This document shows, in pieces, positions 28,208-36,877 of a stretch of DNA of 64,000 nt (the first letter of the stretch is position 1; each line of letters opens with the position of its first letter). A model generated the notes under the pieces. It saw only the letters and a program-made list of their open reading frames with translations, did no database searches and had not been told where the DNA came from. Made by a program: the position numbers and the translations under genes. Source of the DNA: CAWGXZ01 sp963826695 (GTDB lineage Bacteria; Pseudomonadota; Gammaproteobacteria; Burkholderiales; Burkholderiaceae_C); assembly GCA_963826695.1 (NCBI GenBank), contig CAWGXZ010000009.1, forward strand, positions 124,001-188,000. The letters are read 5' to 3'.

Positions 28208-28744
28208 ATGGAAAACTATCACGGCACGACCATCGTCAGTGCGCGCCGCGGGCAACGCGTCGCGCTCGGCGGCGACGGCCAGGTGACGCTCGGCAACATC
28301 GTCGTCAAGTCGACCGCGCGCAAGGTGCGCCGGCTGCATCACGACCAGGTGCTGGCCGGCTTTGCCGGCGCCACGGCCGACGCCTTCACGCTGTTCGAGC
28401 GCTTCGAAGCCAAGCTCGAGAAGCACCAGGGCCAGCTCGTCCGCGCCGCCATCGAACTGACCAAGGACTGGCGCACCGACCGGGTGCTGCGCCGGCTCGA
28501 AGCCATGCTGGCGGTCGCCAACCGCGAGGCCTCGCTGATCATCACCGGCAACGGAGACGTCCTCGAGCCCGAGTACGGCCTGATCTCGATCGGCTCGGGC
28601 GGCGCCTATGCCCAGGCGGCGGCGCGCGCCCTGCTCGACCACACCGAACTCGAGCCGGCGGAAATCGTCAAGCGTTCGCTGGCAATCGCCGGCGACCTGT
28701 GCATCTACACCAACCAGAACCACACCGTCGAGGTGCTCGAATGA
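28208..28744 (+). CDS. hslV: ATP-dependent protease HslV, peptidase subunit
   Basis: The protein has 178 residues. The precursor starts MENYHG, then the catalytic T7 begins the mature chain (TTIVSARRG). The proteasome-beta-like core includes GDGQVTLGN, KVRRL and GSGGAYAQAAARAL. It forms dodecamers with HslU. The stop overlaps the hslU start (ATGA at 28741). Confidence 0.96.
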   Translation: MENYHGTTIVSARRGQRVALGGDGQVTLGNIVVKSTARKVRRLHHDQVLAGFAGATADAFTLFERFEAKLEKHQGQLVRAAIELTKDWRTDRVLRRLEAMLAVANREASLIITGNGDVLEPEYGLISIGSGGAYAQAAARALLDHTELEPAEIVKRSLAIAGDLCIYTNQNHTVEVLE

Positions 28745-30084
28745 GCGCGATGACACCGCAGGAAATCGTTTCCGAGCTCGACCGCCACATCGTCGGCCAG
28801 CAGGCCGCCAAGCGGGCGGTGGCGATCGCCCTGCGCAACCGCTGGCGCCGGCAGCAGGTCGACGAGAAGCTGCGCGGCGAGATCACGCCGAAGAACATCC
28901 TGATGATCGGCCCGACCGGCGTCGGCAAGACCGAGATCGCGCGCCGGCTGGCGCGGCTCGCCGACGCGCCGTTCATCAAGGTCGAGGCGACCAAGTTCAC
29001 CGAGGTCGGCTACGTCGGCAAGGATGTCGACGCCATCATCCGCGACCTGGTCGACAGCGCCGTCAAGCAGGAGCGCGAGTCGGCGATGAAGCGCCAGCGG
29101 GCGCGTGCCGAGGACGCCGCCGAAGACCGGCTGCTCGACGTGCTGGTGCCGCCCCCGCGCGAGGCGCGCACCGACGGCGCCGCGGCGCTGCCCGACAACA
29201 CCGCACGCCAGGTGATGCGCAAGCGCCTGCGCGAAGGGCTGCTCGCCGACAAGGAAGTCGAGATCGAGGTCGCCGACGCCAAGCCGGCGCTCGAGATCAT
29301 GGGACCCGCCGGCATGGAGGACATGGCCGAGCAGCTGAAGGGCCTGTTCGCCAACATGGGCGGTGCACGGCGCAAGACGCGGCGGATGAAGATCGCCGAT
29401 GCGCTCAAGGCGCTGCTCGACGAGGAAGCCGCCAAGCTGGTCAACGAGGACGAGCTGAAGGCCACCGCCGTCGCCAATGCCGAGCAGAACGGCATCGTCT
29501 TCATCGACGAGATCGACAAGGTGGCCTCGCCCGGCGGCAGCGATGGCCATCGGGGCGGCGCCGACGTGTCGCGCCAGGGCGTGCAGCGCGACCTGCTGCC
29601 GCTGGTCGAAGGCACGACGGTCAACACCAAGTACGGCATGGTGAAGACCGACCACATCCTGTTCATCGCCTCGGGCGCCTTTCACCTGGCCAAGCCGAGC
29701 GACCTGATCCCCGAACTGCAGGGGCGGTTCCCGATCCGCGTCGAGCTCGGTCCGCTGAGCGTCGACGACTTCGAGGCGATCCTGACGCAGACGCACGCCA
29801 GCCTGGTCAAGCAGTACCAGGCGTTGCTTGCCACCGAAGGCGTGACGCTGGAATTCGCGCCCGAAGGCATTCGGCGGATGGCGCAAATTGCCTTCGACGT
29901 CAACGAGCGCACCGAGAACATCGGTGCACGGCGCCTGGCGACGGTCATGGAACGGCTGCTCGACGAGGTCAGCTTCGACGCGCCGCGGCTGGCCGGGCAG
30001 ACCGTTTCAATCGACGCCGCGGCGGTCGATGCCAAGCTCGCCGAGCTGTCGCGGAACGAGGACCTGTCGCGCTACATCCTGTAG
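28741..30084 (+). CDS. hslU: HslU ATPase subunit of HslUV protease
   Basis: A 447-residue AAA+ unfoldase. Walker A is GPTGVGKT (57-64), the pore motif GYVG (in FTEVGYVGKDVDAIIRDL), Walker B GIVFIDEIDKV, sensor region FIASGAFH and the C-terminal RYIL tail that inserts into HslV. The I-domain (about 110-240) is present. It is coupled to hslV. Confidence 0.97.
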   Translation: MSAMTPQEIVSELDRHIVGQQAAKRAVAIALRNRWRRQQVDEKLRGEITPKNILMIGPTGVGKTEIARRLARLADAPFIKVEATKFTEVGYVGKDVDAIIRDLVDSAVKQERESAMKRQRARAEDAAEDRLLDVLVPPPREARTDGAAALPDNTARQVMRKRLREGLLADKEVEIEVADAKPALEIMGPAGMEDMAEQLKGLFANMGGARRKTRRMKIADALKALLDEEAAKLVNEDELKATAVANAEQNGIVFIDEIDKVASPGGSDGHRGGADVSRQGVQRDLLPLVEGTTVNTKYGMVKTDHILFIASGAFHLAKPSDLIPELQGRFPIRVELGPLSVDDFEAILTQTHASLVKQYQALLATEGVTLEFAPEGIRRMAQIAFDVNERTENIGARRLATVMERLLDEVSFDAPRLAGQTVSIDAAAVDAKLAELSRNEDLSRYIL

Positions 30085-30102
30085 CCGCGACTCGAGCGCG
30101 TT

Positions 30103-30871
30103 CTAAAGCGCCAGGCGCTGCGACTGCAGCTGCAGCAGGCCCTCGAAGATCAGCGTGTCGATGGTTTCCGAAGGCAGGTCGGTGAGCTGAGCCAGCTTCT
30201 GCGCCGCGCCGCCGGTCATCAGCAGTGCCGGCTGCACGCCGCTGCGCTCGTGCAGGTTGCGGCACATCCGTTCGACCGCACCGGCGATGGCGTGGGCGCC
30301 GCCGCTCATCAGCGCGTCGCTGGTGTTGGTCGGGAAGTCGACGACCTCGCCGGTCGGCGCGCGCAGCCCGGCGGTGCCCATCTCCAGCGCTCGCAGCATC
30401 AGGCCGAAGCCCGGGAAGGATGCAGCCGCCGAGAAAATGCCCGTCGATATCGATCGCATCGACCGTCACGGCCGTGCCGACCATCACCACCAGCGCGGGT
30501 CGCTTGCGCCCCGAGGCGAGCACCCGCTGGCGCGCACCGATCAACGCGACGAAACGGTCGCTGCCGAGCCGGCTCGGATGCTCATAGCCGTTGTGGATGC
30601 CGCCGGCGTGCTTCGTCGGAACCACCCAGCGGGGCTCGATATCCCACATTTCGAGCTGTTCCTCGACGCGGCGCTTGACCGCCTCGCCAGCGACGATGCA
30701 GCCAAGCATGCTGCCCGGCGGCCGCAGCGGCTTCCATTCGTTGTCGCAGAGTCGGTCGATCGTTTCGAGGAAAACCGCGCCATGACCGAGCAACGGTGAT
30801 CCCGGTGTCGGTGCCGCGTACTGTGCCCACTTGAGGCGGGTATTGCCCACATCGACGGCAAGAAAGGTCAT
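30103..30871 (-). pseudogene. coaX: Type III pantothenate kinase, frameshifted
   Basis: CoaX phosphorylates pantothenate, the first step of CoA synthesis. The 5' part reads MTFLAVDVGNTRLKWAQY, then GSDRFVALIGAR and VVMVGTAVTVDAIDIDGHFLGG. The 3' part in the next frame reads LMLRALEMGTAGLRAP, FPTNTSDALMSGG and the normal C-terminus. One extra base near 30403-30414 (in GGGCTTCGGCCTG or the adjacent CCCGGG) explains the shift. Everything else is intact, and CoaX is normally essential where it is the only pantothenate kinase. A sequence error is therefore as likely as a true pseudogene. Convergent with hslU. Confidence 0.85.
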
Positions 30872-31071
30872 CGCGGACGGCGCCTGTCAGAAAAATCGGG
30901 CAGCAGCGCTCGTGCCCTGTGGTTGAAAGCATGCACGGCAACGACCGTGCGGCGGCGCGATTGTGCAGGGGTCGCCGTGTGCAAGGGCTCGGGGAATACA
31001 CCCTCCCGGGTGCAGCGGGAAGACCGAAGTGCGACCGGCAGCGCTTCGGCAGTCCTGCGTTCCCGCTGGCC

Positions 31072-31257
31072 TCAGCTGCTCGGCAAGGCCGGCCGCGCCG
31101 AGGGCTGCACCGGCGATGCGCCAGTGCAGTCCTGCACACACAACGCGGTCACGCTTTCCAGCAGTTCGCCTTCAGGGGCACACGCAACCAGGAGCGCCGT
31201 CGCGGCGGCTGCCGCAAAGGACAGCATGCGATACGTGGAGACGGGAGGGTGACGCAT
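31072..31257 (-). CDS. Possible small lipoprotein
   Basis: A 61-residue frame from ATG 31257: MRHPPVSTYR, a hydrophobic stretch and a lipobox LLVAC (lipidated Cys about residue 26), then a short tail with two more cysteines. The signal-peptide pattern is convincing, but no family is recognised and the codon bias is only moderate. The rest of the 30872-31381 stretch holds nothing else I can support. Confidence 0.4.
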   Translation of the reverse strand: MRHPPVSTYRMLSFAAAAATALLVACAPEGELLESVTALCVQDCTGASPVQPSARPALPSS

Positions 31258-31381
31258 GGGAACGGTCCAGCTGCGGTTGACAGTCGGGGCATGCTCACGG
31301 CATCGCTGCGCAGCGTCTGCAAGCCTCGAAGCGTTGACCGGGTGTCCAATTGACCTTTTGTTCCGTAGGACAAAGCGCTGC

Positions 31382-31774
31382 TCAACGCCCGAGAGCCGCC
31401 GGCCAGGCCAGCCAACCGAGTACCAGGGCCTGCAGAACCAGGGCCACCAGGGCGGCAGTCCAGCGTTTGCGCAGCGCGTCGACAGCCACGACCAGTTGCG
31501 CATTCTGTTGCGCCAGCTTCTCGATCAATGCTGCCGAAGCCTGCTGCTGTTCACCAGCACGGGCGACGCCGGCCTCGAGTTGATCGACCCGCGCCTGCAG
31601 CCGGGCGCCCGGCGCATCGCCGTTCAACGCGTCGGCGGCAAGCGGGCGTTCGTCGAGCGGCGGCTGCTGCGAGCGGTTGAGGAACTTGCGCGCATTGCTG
31701 ACGAGCGCCGGCGCGGCTTCGATGACGTCGCTCCACGGAACGATCTTCAATGCAGTCAACCAACCGATTGCCAC
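31382..31774 (-). CDS. Coiled-coil protein with C-terminal membrane anchor
   Basis: The protein has 130 residues from GTG 31774, with GGGGAGG at 7 bases. It starts AIGWLTALKIVPWSDVIEAAP, followed by a coiled coil (about 55-100: LQARVDQLEAGVARAGEQQQ). A single C-terminal helix (about 107-126: ALVALVLQALVLGWLAWP) is present. I recognise this layout from uncharacterised Burkholderiales proteins; the function is unknown. The larger antisense frame through msbA is not a gene. Confidence 0.65.
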   Translation of the reverse strand: MAIGWLTALKIVPWSDVIEAAPALVSNARKFLNRSQQPPLDERPLAADALNGDAPGARLQARVDQLEAGVARAGEQQQASAALIEKLAQQNAQLVVAVDALRKRWTAALVALVLQALVLGWLAWPAALGR

Positions 31775-31931
31775 AGGGCAGCCTCCCCGATAAACGCGCC
31801 GGTCCGGTGCGGGCGGCGCAGCAGCGCATTGTCGACTCGTGACGTCGCGAAGGCGACGCAAGGGCACTGGCAGAATCGCCGCCCGGTCGCCGATCGCGTG
31901 AGCGGCGATTCGGGCCATCCGCAACCGCTTC

Positions 31932-32177
31932 ATGACCCTGCCCCCCTTTCCCCGCGCATCGCTCCCCGGCACGGCCGGTCTGCGCCTGCCCGGCGCCCAC
32001 CCGGAACGGGTTGCCCGCCACGACGCGGTCTGGCTCCCCGACCTGGGCCGAGTCCGATCGCTCGGCACGCATGCTGACTGGATCCGGGTGAAGGCGGTGC
32101 ATCGGCCAGCGCCCGAACGGCCGGCGCACCGGCGCGAGCGCCTCGATGCCCGTCGCCGCCTGGCACGCCGTCGATGA
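31932..32177 (+). CDS. Possible small protein coupled to msbA
   Basis: An 81-residue frame whose TGA overlaps the msbA ATG (ATGA at 32174). Third codon positions are almost all G or C, as in real genes of this window. The sequence contains VARHDAVWLPDLGRVRSL and an Arg-rich tail; no family recognised. It may be the remnant of a longer gene. No strong ribosome site is visible. Confidence 0.35.
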   Translation: MTLPPFPRASLPGTAGLRLPGAHPERVARHDAVWLPDLGRVRSLGTHADWIRVKAVHRPAPERPAHRRERLDARRRLARRR

Positions 32178-33919
32178 ATGCACCGGCTCCGCTGCGCAGC
32201 TTCAAGGCGACCGCCATGCGGCTGCTCGGCTATGTACGGCCCTATCGCACGGGCGCGGTGCTCGGCATCCTGTCCTTCTTCCTGTCGGCGGCGATCGAGC
32301 CGGCCATACCGGCGCTGCTCAAGCAGCTGGTCGACGACGGCTTCAAGCCCGATATGGGCTTTGCGATCTGGCTGGTCCCGCTGATCGTGATCGGCCTGTT
32401 CGCCGTGCGCGGCCTGCTGGCCTTCAGTGGCTCGTACCTGATGGCGTGGTCGACCTCGCTGGCGGTGCTGGCGCTGCGCACCGATTTGATGCACTCGATC
32501 ATGCGTGCCGACGCCAGCCTTTTCAATCATCTGAGCCCGGGCGTCGCGGCGTCCCGGGTTATCAACGAGCCGCAGAACGCCACCAGCTCGCTGACCGGCG
32601 CGCTGATCACGCTGCTGCGCGACGGCACGACGCTGATCGCGCTGCTCGGCTACCTCCTCTACCTGAACTGGCAGCTGACGCTGGTGTCGTTCACCACCAT
32701 GCCGCTGCTCTTCTACGTCGTGCGCAAGGTGCAAAAACGCATCATTGCCGTCGGCGGCCAGTCGTACGAGTCGCAGATCCGGCTCGTCGGCATCGTCGAT
32801 GACATTGCCCGCGCCTGGCGGGTGGTGCGCACCTTCGACGCCAGCGACTTCGAGCGCGACCGCTTCGCCACCGAAGCCCGCCGGCTGCGGCAGTCGACGA
32901 TGAAGAGTGCCGCGGCCGGCGCGACGATGACGCCGCTGACGCAGATCGTCGCCAGCATGGGCGTGGCACTGATCATTTCGCTGGCACTGCTCGAAGCCAG
33001 CCGCGGCGGCGCCACCGTCGGCGAGTTCGTCGCCTTCATCACCGCGATGCTGATGACGATCTCGCCGATGCGCCACCTGACCGACGTCACGCAGCCGATC
33101 GTCGGCGGGCTGATCCAGGCGCGAGGATCGTTCGAGCTGATGGACACGCCGCCCGAGCCCGACGAAGGACGGCGCGAGATCGAGAACTGTGCCGGGCATC
33201 TGCAGTTCGACCAAACGACGGTCGTCTACCCGGGCAGCGACGTTCCGGCGCTCGCGCGGCTGGCGCTCGACATTCCTGCCGGGCGCACGATTGCGCTCGT
33301 CGGACCCTCCGGCTCGGGCAAGACCACGGTGGTCAGCACCATGCTCGGTTTCGTCGCGCCGGCTTCCGGACGCGTGCTGCTCGACGGCATCGACATCGCG
33401 GACCTGCGCAAGGCGTCGCTGCGCCGGCAGTTCGCCGTCGTCTCGCAGGACATCGTGCTCTTTCCCGGCACGATCGAGGACAACGTCGCCTACGCACAGG
33501 CGCTCGATCCGGCCCGGGTCGAAACCGCCCTGCGCGCGGCCAACCTCTGGGACTTCGTGCAAAGCCTGCCCGACGGCGTTCGCACCATCGTCGGCGCGGA
33601 TGGCAGCCGGCTGTCGGGCGGCCAGCGCCAGCGGCTGGCAATCGCCCGCGCGCTCTACCGCGAGGCGCCGATCTGGGTCTTCGACGAGGCCACCTCGGCG
33701 CTCGACACCGAGTCCGAACGCATCGTGCAGCAGTCGATCGAGCAGTGGCAGGGCAGCAAGACGCTGATCCTGATTGCCCACCGGCTGAGCACCGTCCGCA
33801 AGGCCGACGTCATCTACGTTCTTGCCGACGGCCGCGTGGTCGAAGGTGGAAGCCACGAGGCACTCATGGAGCGCAGCGGCCTTTACGCCGGCATGGTGCA
33901 GGCGCAGGCGCTCGAGTGA
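32174..33919 (+). CDS. msbA: Lipid A export ATP-binding/permease protein MsbA
   Basis: The 581-residue half-transporter flips lipid A-core across the inner membrane. Six transmembrane helices (about 20-320) precede the nucleotide-binding domain with Walker A GPSGSGKTT, signature LSGGQRQRLAIARAL, Walker B IWVFDEATSALD and H-loop LIAHRLSTV. Length matches MsbA (582 in E. coli). Start ATG 32174. Confidence 0.93.
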   Translation: MNAPAPLRSFKATAMRLLGYVRPYRTGAVLGILSFFLSAAIEPAIPALLKQLVDDGFKPDMGFAIWLVPLIVIGLFAVRGLLAFSGSYLMAWSTSLAVLALRTDLMHSIMRADASLFNHLSPGVAASRVINEPQNATSSLTGALITLLRDGTTLIALLGYLLYLNWQLTLVSFTTMPLLFYVVRKVQKRIIAVGGQSYESQIRLVGIVDDIARAWRVVRTFDASDFERDRFATEARRLRQSTMKSAAAGATMTPLTQIVASMGVALIISLALLEASRGGATVGEFVAFITAMLMTISPMRHLTDVTQPIVGGLIQARGSFELMDTPPEPDEGRREIENCAGHLQFDQTTVVYPGSDVPALARLALDIPAGRTIALVGPSGSGKTTVVSTMLGFVAPASGRVLLDGIDIADLRKASLRRQFAVVSQDIVLFPGTIEDNVAYAQALDPARVETALRAANLWDFVQSLPDGVRTIVGADGSRLSGGQRQRLAIARALYREAPIWVFDEATSALDTESERIVQQSIEQWQGSKTLILIAHRLSTVRKADVIYVLADGRVVEGGSHEALMERSGLYAGMVQAQALE

Positions 33920-34091
33920 GCGCCTTCGAATGTCGTCCATGAATCTGCTGTGAAGCCATGACGACGAGCGCCTTCTGGCGCGACGTCGTCCGGATTGCGC
34001 CGCCGGTCACCGGCGCAAAGGTGGCAGAGTCCGGTCCGCAGGCGGTTGCCCGAGAAGCGGCCGCCGACTGAAACCACTCACGAGTCGCCGC

Positions 34092-35609
34092 ATGCCCACG
34101 CCTGTTTCCTCGATACCCGACCAGATCGTCACCCGGCACTTCAACGACTCCGCAACGGCGCTGGCGCATGTGCAGCTCGTCTACCAGGCAAGCATCACGC
34201 ACTTGCGCGAGGCGCTGCAGCGCTTCGTGGGCGACCCGGCAGAAACAGAGCGCGCCGGCGCTCCAGCCGGACATGTACGCGCCTGCTACCCGTTCGTTCG
34301 CATCCGCACCGACACGGTTGCCCGGGCCGATTCGCGGCTCAGCTACGGCTTCGTGGCCGGACCCGGCACGTACGAGACGACCTTGACGCGGCCCGATCTG
34401 TTCGCCGGCTACTACCTGCGGCAGTTCGAGCTGCTGCTGCGCAACCACGGCGTCTCGCTCGAGGTCGGCACCAGCAACCAGCCGATCCCGGTGCATTTCG
34501 CGCTTTCCGAAGGCGACCATCTCGAAGGCACGCTCGACGCGATCAAGCGGCTGACGATGCGCGACCGCTTCGACCTGCCCGACCTGGCGTCGATGGACGA
34601 CGGCATCGCCAACGGCACTTTCGAGGCCGCCGGCGGCGAGCCGCATCCGCTGGCGCTGTTCACCGCGCCGCGGGTCGACTATTCGCTGCACCGGCTGCGC
34701 CACTACACCGGCACCGCCCCCGAGCACTTCCAGAACTTCGTGCTGTTCACCAACTACCAGTTCTACATCGACGAATTCGTCCGCCTCGGGCGCGAATGGA
34801 TGGCGCAGCCGGGCGACTCGGGTTACCGCGCGTTCGTCGAGCCTGGAAACGTCGTCACGCGCCGCAACGGGGTGCCGGCCGAACCTCGGGACGCGCTGGG
34901 CGCCGTGCCGCCGCGGTTGCCGCAGATGCCCGCCTACCACCTGGTGCGCGAGGACGGCAGCGGCATCACCATGGTCAACATCGGTGTCGGGCCGGCGAAT
35001 GCCAAGACGATCACCGACCATGTCGCGGTGCTGCGGCCGCACGCCTGGATCATGCTCGGCCACTGCGCCGGGCTGCGCAACACCCAAACGCTTGGCGACT
35101 ACGTGCTGGCGCACGGCTATGTGCGCGAGGACCATGTACTCGACGAGGATCTGCCGCTGTGGGTGCCGATTCCGCCGCTGGCCGAGGTGCAGGTGGCGCT
35201 CGAGCAGGCGGTGGCCGACGTGACGCGGCTGCAGGGGCACGAGTTGAAGCGGGTGATGCGCACCGGCACCGTGGCGAGCACCGACAACCGCAACTGGGAG
35301 CTGCTGCCGCAGCGCACGCCGGAGCGCCGCTTCAGCCAGAGCCGGGCGATTGCGCTCGACATGGAAAGCGCGACGATCGCCGCCAACGGCTTCCGCTTCC
35401 GCGTGCCCTACGGCACGCTGCTCTGCGTCAGCGACAAGCCGCTGCACGGCGAAATCAAGCTGCCGGGGATGGCCGACCACTTCTACCGCGCCCGCGTCGA
35501 CCAGCATCTGCGCATCGGCATCCGCGCGATCGAGCTGCTGCGCGACGGCGGGCTCGAGGAACTGCACAGCCGCAAGCTCAGGAGCTTTGCGGAGGTGGCG
35601 TTTCAGTAG
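34092..35609 (+). CDS. amn: AMP nucleosidase
   Basis: The protein has 505 residues. The N-terminal AMP nucleosidase domain (1-about 185) includes YPFVRIRTD and YGFVAGPGTYETTLTRPDLF in pieces. The C-terminal phosphorylase-like domain has NIGVGPANAKTITDHVAVLRP and IALDMESATIAANGFRF. The enzyme hydrolyses AMP to adenine and ribose 5-phosphate, adjusting adenylate pools. It is convergent with the pilin operon across 21 bp. Confidence 0.94.
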   Translation: MPTPVSSIPDQIVTRHFNDSATALAHVQLVYQASITHLREALQRFVGDPAETERAGAPAGHVRACYPFVRIRTDTVARADSRLSYGFVAGPGTYETTLTRPDLFAGYYLRQFELLLRNHGVSLEVGTSNQPIPVHFALSEGDHLEGTLDAIKRLTMRDRFDLPDLASMDDGIANGTFEAAGGEPHPLALFTAPRVDYSLHRLRHYTGTAPEHFQNFVLFTNYQFYIDEFVRLGREWMAQPGDSGYRAFVEPGNVVTRRNGVPAEPRDALGAVPPRLPQMPAYHLVREDGSGITMVNIGVGPANAKTITDHVAVLRPHAWIMLGHCAGLRNTQTLGDYVLAHGYVREDHVLDEDLPLWVPIPPLAEVQVALEQAVADVTRLQGHELKRVMRTGTVASTDNRNWELLPQRTPERRFSQSRAIALDMESATIAANGFRFRVPYGTLLCVSDKPLHGEIKLPGMADHFYRARVDQHLRIGIRAIELLRDGGLEELHSRKLRSFAEVAFQ

Positions 35610-35630
35610 GCGGATCGGCGCCGCGTGCGC

Positions 35631-36836
35631 TTAGCTCGGGGTGCTGCCGGTGCCGCCGTTGGCCGGCGAGATCACCTGATGCGACTCCGATCCCGTCGGG
35701 CAGACGTCCTTGTCACCGTTCTCGTTGATGAGCGCGAAGTTCTGGTTGTCGAGGGTCGCGGTGACACCGACGTAGCGCTGCGGATGCTCCTTCGGCGCGT
35801 CGGGGTCGATCCGACCATTGTTGTTGTAGTCGACGGTGTAGCGGCAGACGCGCGTACCGGTTTTGAGCCTGTCTGGATCGCCCTTTAACGGGGGCGAATT
35901 CAATTCGCCCCTGAGGCGTACCCGACCGGACCACCTCGGCGGCGTGTTCGTGGTGTCGGGTTTGATCAGGCAGCTGTAGGTCCGGAACTTCTTGATCTCT
36001 TCGGTCTTGTCGTCTTTCGTCAGGTTCGTCACCGTGTCCCCGGTGAAGCATTCGTAGCTGACGATGTCCTGCGTCTGATCGATGATCACGACCGGCTCGC
36101 CGCTGGAGTTCGGCAAATCCTTGCCGCGGATGAAGCCGGTCAACAGCAGATAAACCGTGTTCGCGCAAGTGCTCGGATTGGCTGTGGCCGTGGTGTTGCT
36201 GACCTTCGGCTCCTGGGTGCACTTGGCGAGCAGTTGACCGGTCGAGTCGCTGAAGAGAAGGTAGCCGCCCGAACTGCCGGGCCATGCCAGCGTGCTCTTG
36301 CCGGTACCGGAAATCGAACTCGCGGTCGTGGGAATTGCGGCACTGCGGTTCATCGGCTTGTAGTAGCCACTGGGCCATGCCGTCGAGAGCGCCACCCGGC
36401 CGATGTCTGCCGGGTTGGCCGCGGCAATCATCGAATTGAGGACGACGCTCTGCAGATTGTCGGCGCGATCGCGCCAGGCAACCGACACGGTGACCAGGCG
36501 GCGGTCGTCGGTCGCGGTGCCGCCGAGCGCCCAGTTGCGGGTGAAAACCGTGTTGCTCTGGTTCGTGGCTACCGGCGTGTCGCTGCCGTTCACCCGGTCC
36601 TGGTAGGCCAGCTTGCCGCCCTGGACGACCAGCTGCTCGAAGGTTCGCAGCCGCTCCATCTGGTCCTGCGCCAGCCGGGTGGCCTCGCTGCGCTGCTTGG
36701 CGAGGTCCGCATTGCGCGACAGGTTGACGCCGAAACCCGCCATGCCGAGCATTCCAGCGCCGAGGACGAGCATCGACGCCAGCGCCTCGACCAGCGCGAA
36801 ACCCCGGGTTCGGGCCGAGCGGGGGCGGGTGTTCAT
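35631..36836 (-). CDS. pilV: Type IV minor pilin PilV-like
   Basis: A 401-residue prepilin-like protein, start ATG 36836. The class III signal is RTRG-FALVEALASMLVLGAGMLGMAGF with E at +5, then a long soluble domain. Standard PilV is about 170-200 residues, so this one is roughly twice as long, with an extra C-terminal half containing DYNNNGRIDPDAPKE, a possible calcium-binding loop (D-x-N-x-G-x-I-D). It is last in the operon. Confidence 0.75.
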   Translation of the reverse strand: MNTRPRSARTRGFALVEALASMLVLGAGMLGMAGFGVNLSRNADLAKQRSEATRLAQDQMERLRTFEQLVVQGGKLAYQDRVNGSDTPVATNQSNTVFTRNWALGGTATDDRRLVTVSVAWRDRADNLQSVVLNSMIAAANPADIGRVALSTAWPSGYYKPMNRSAAIPTTASSISGTGKSTLAWPGSSGGYLLFSDSTGQLLAKCTQEPKVSNTTATANPSTCANTVYLLLTGFIRGKDLPNSSGEPVVIIDQTQDIVSYECFTGDTVTNLTKDDKTEEIKKFRTYSCLIKPDTTNTPPRWSGRVRLRGELNSPPLKGDPDRLKTGTRVCRYTVDYNNNGRIDPDAPKEHPQRYVGVTATLDNQNFALINENGDKDVCPTGSESHQVISPANGGTGSTPS

Positions 36837-36877
36837 GGTGGGTACTCCTCGAGAAGCGATCGGTCGGCGCGATGTCA

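Noticed and set aside
30872..31381. Plus-strand frames between coaX and the coiled-coil gene
   Set aside because: They lack ribosome sites and family features; only the minus-strand lipoprotein-like frame has a recognisable signal.
31382..33940. An 852-codon minus-strand frame across msbA
   Set aside because: Only its last 130 codons (from GTG 31774) have a ribosome site and plausible protein features. The rest is antisense to msbA.
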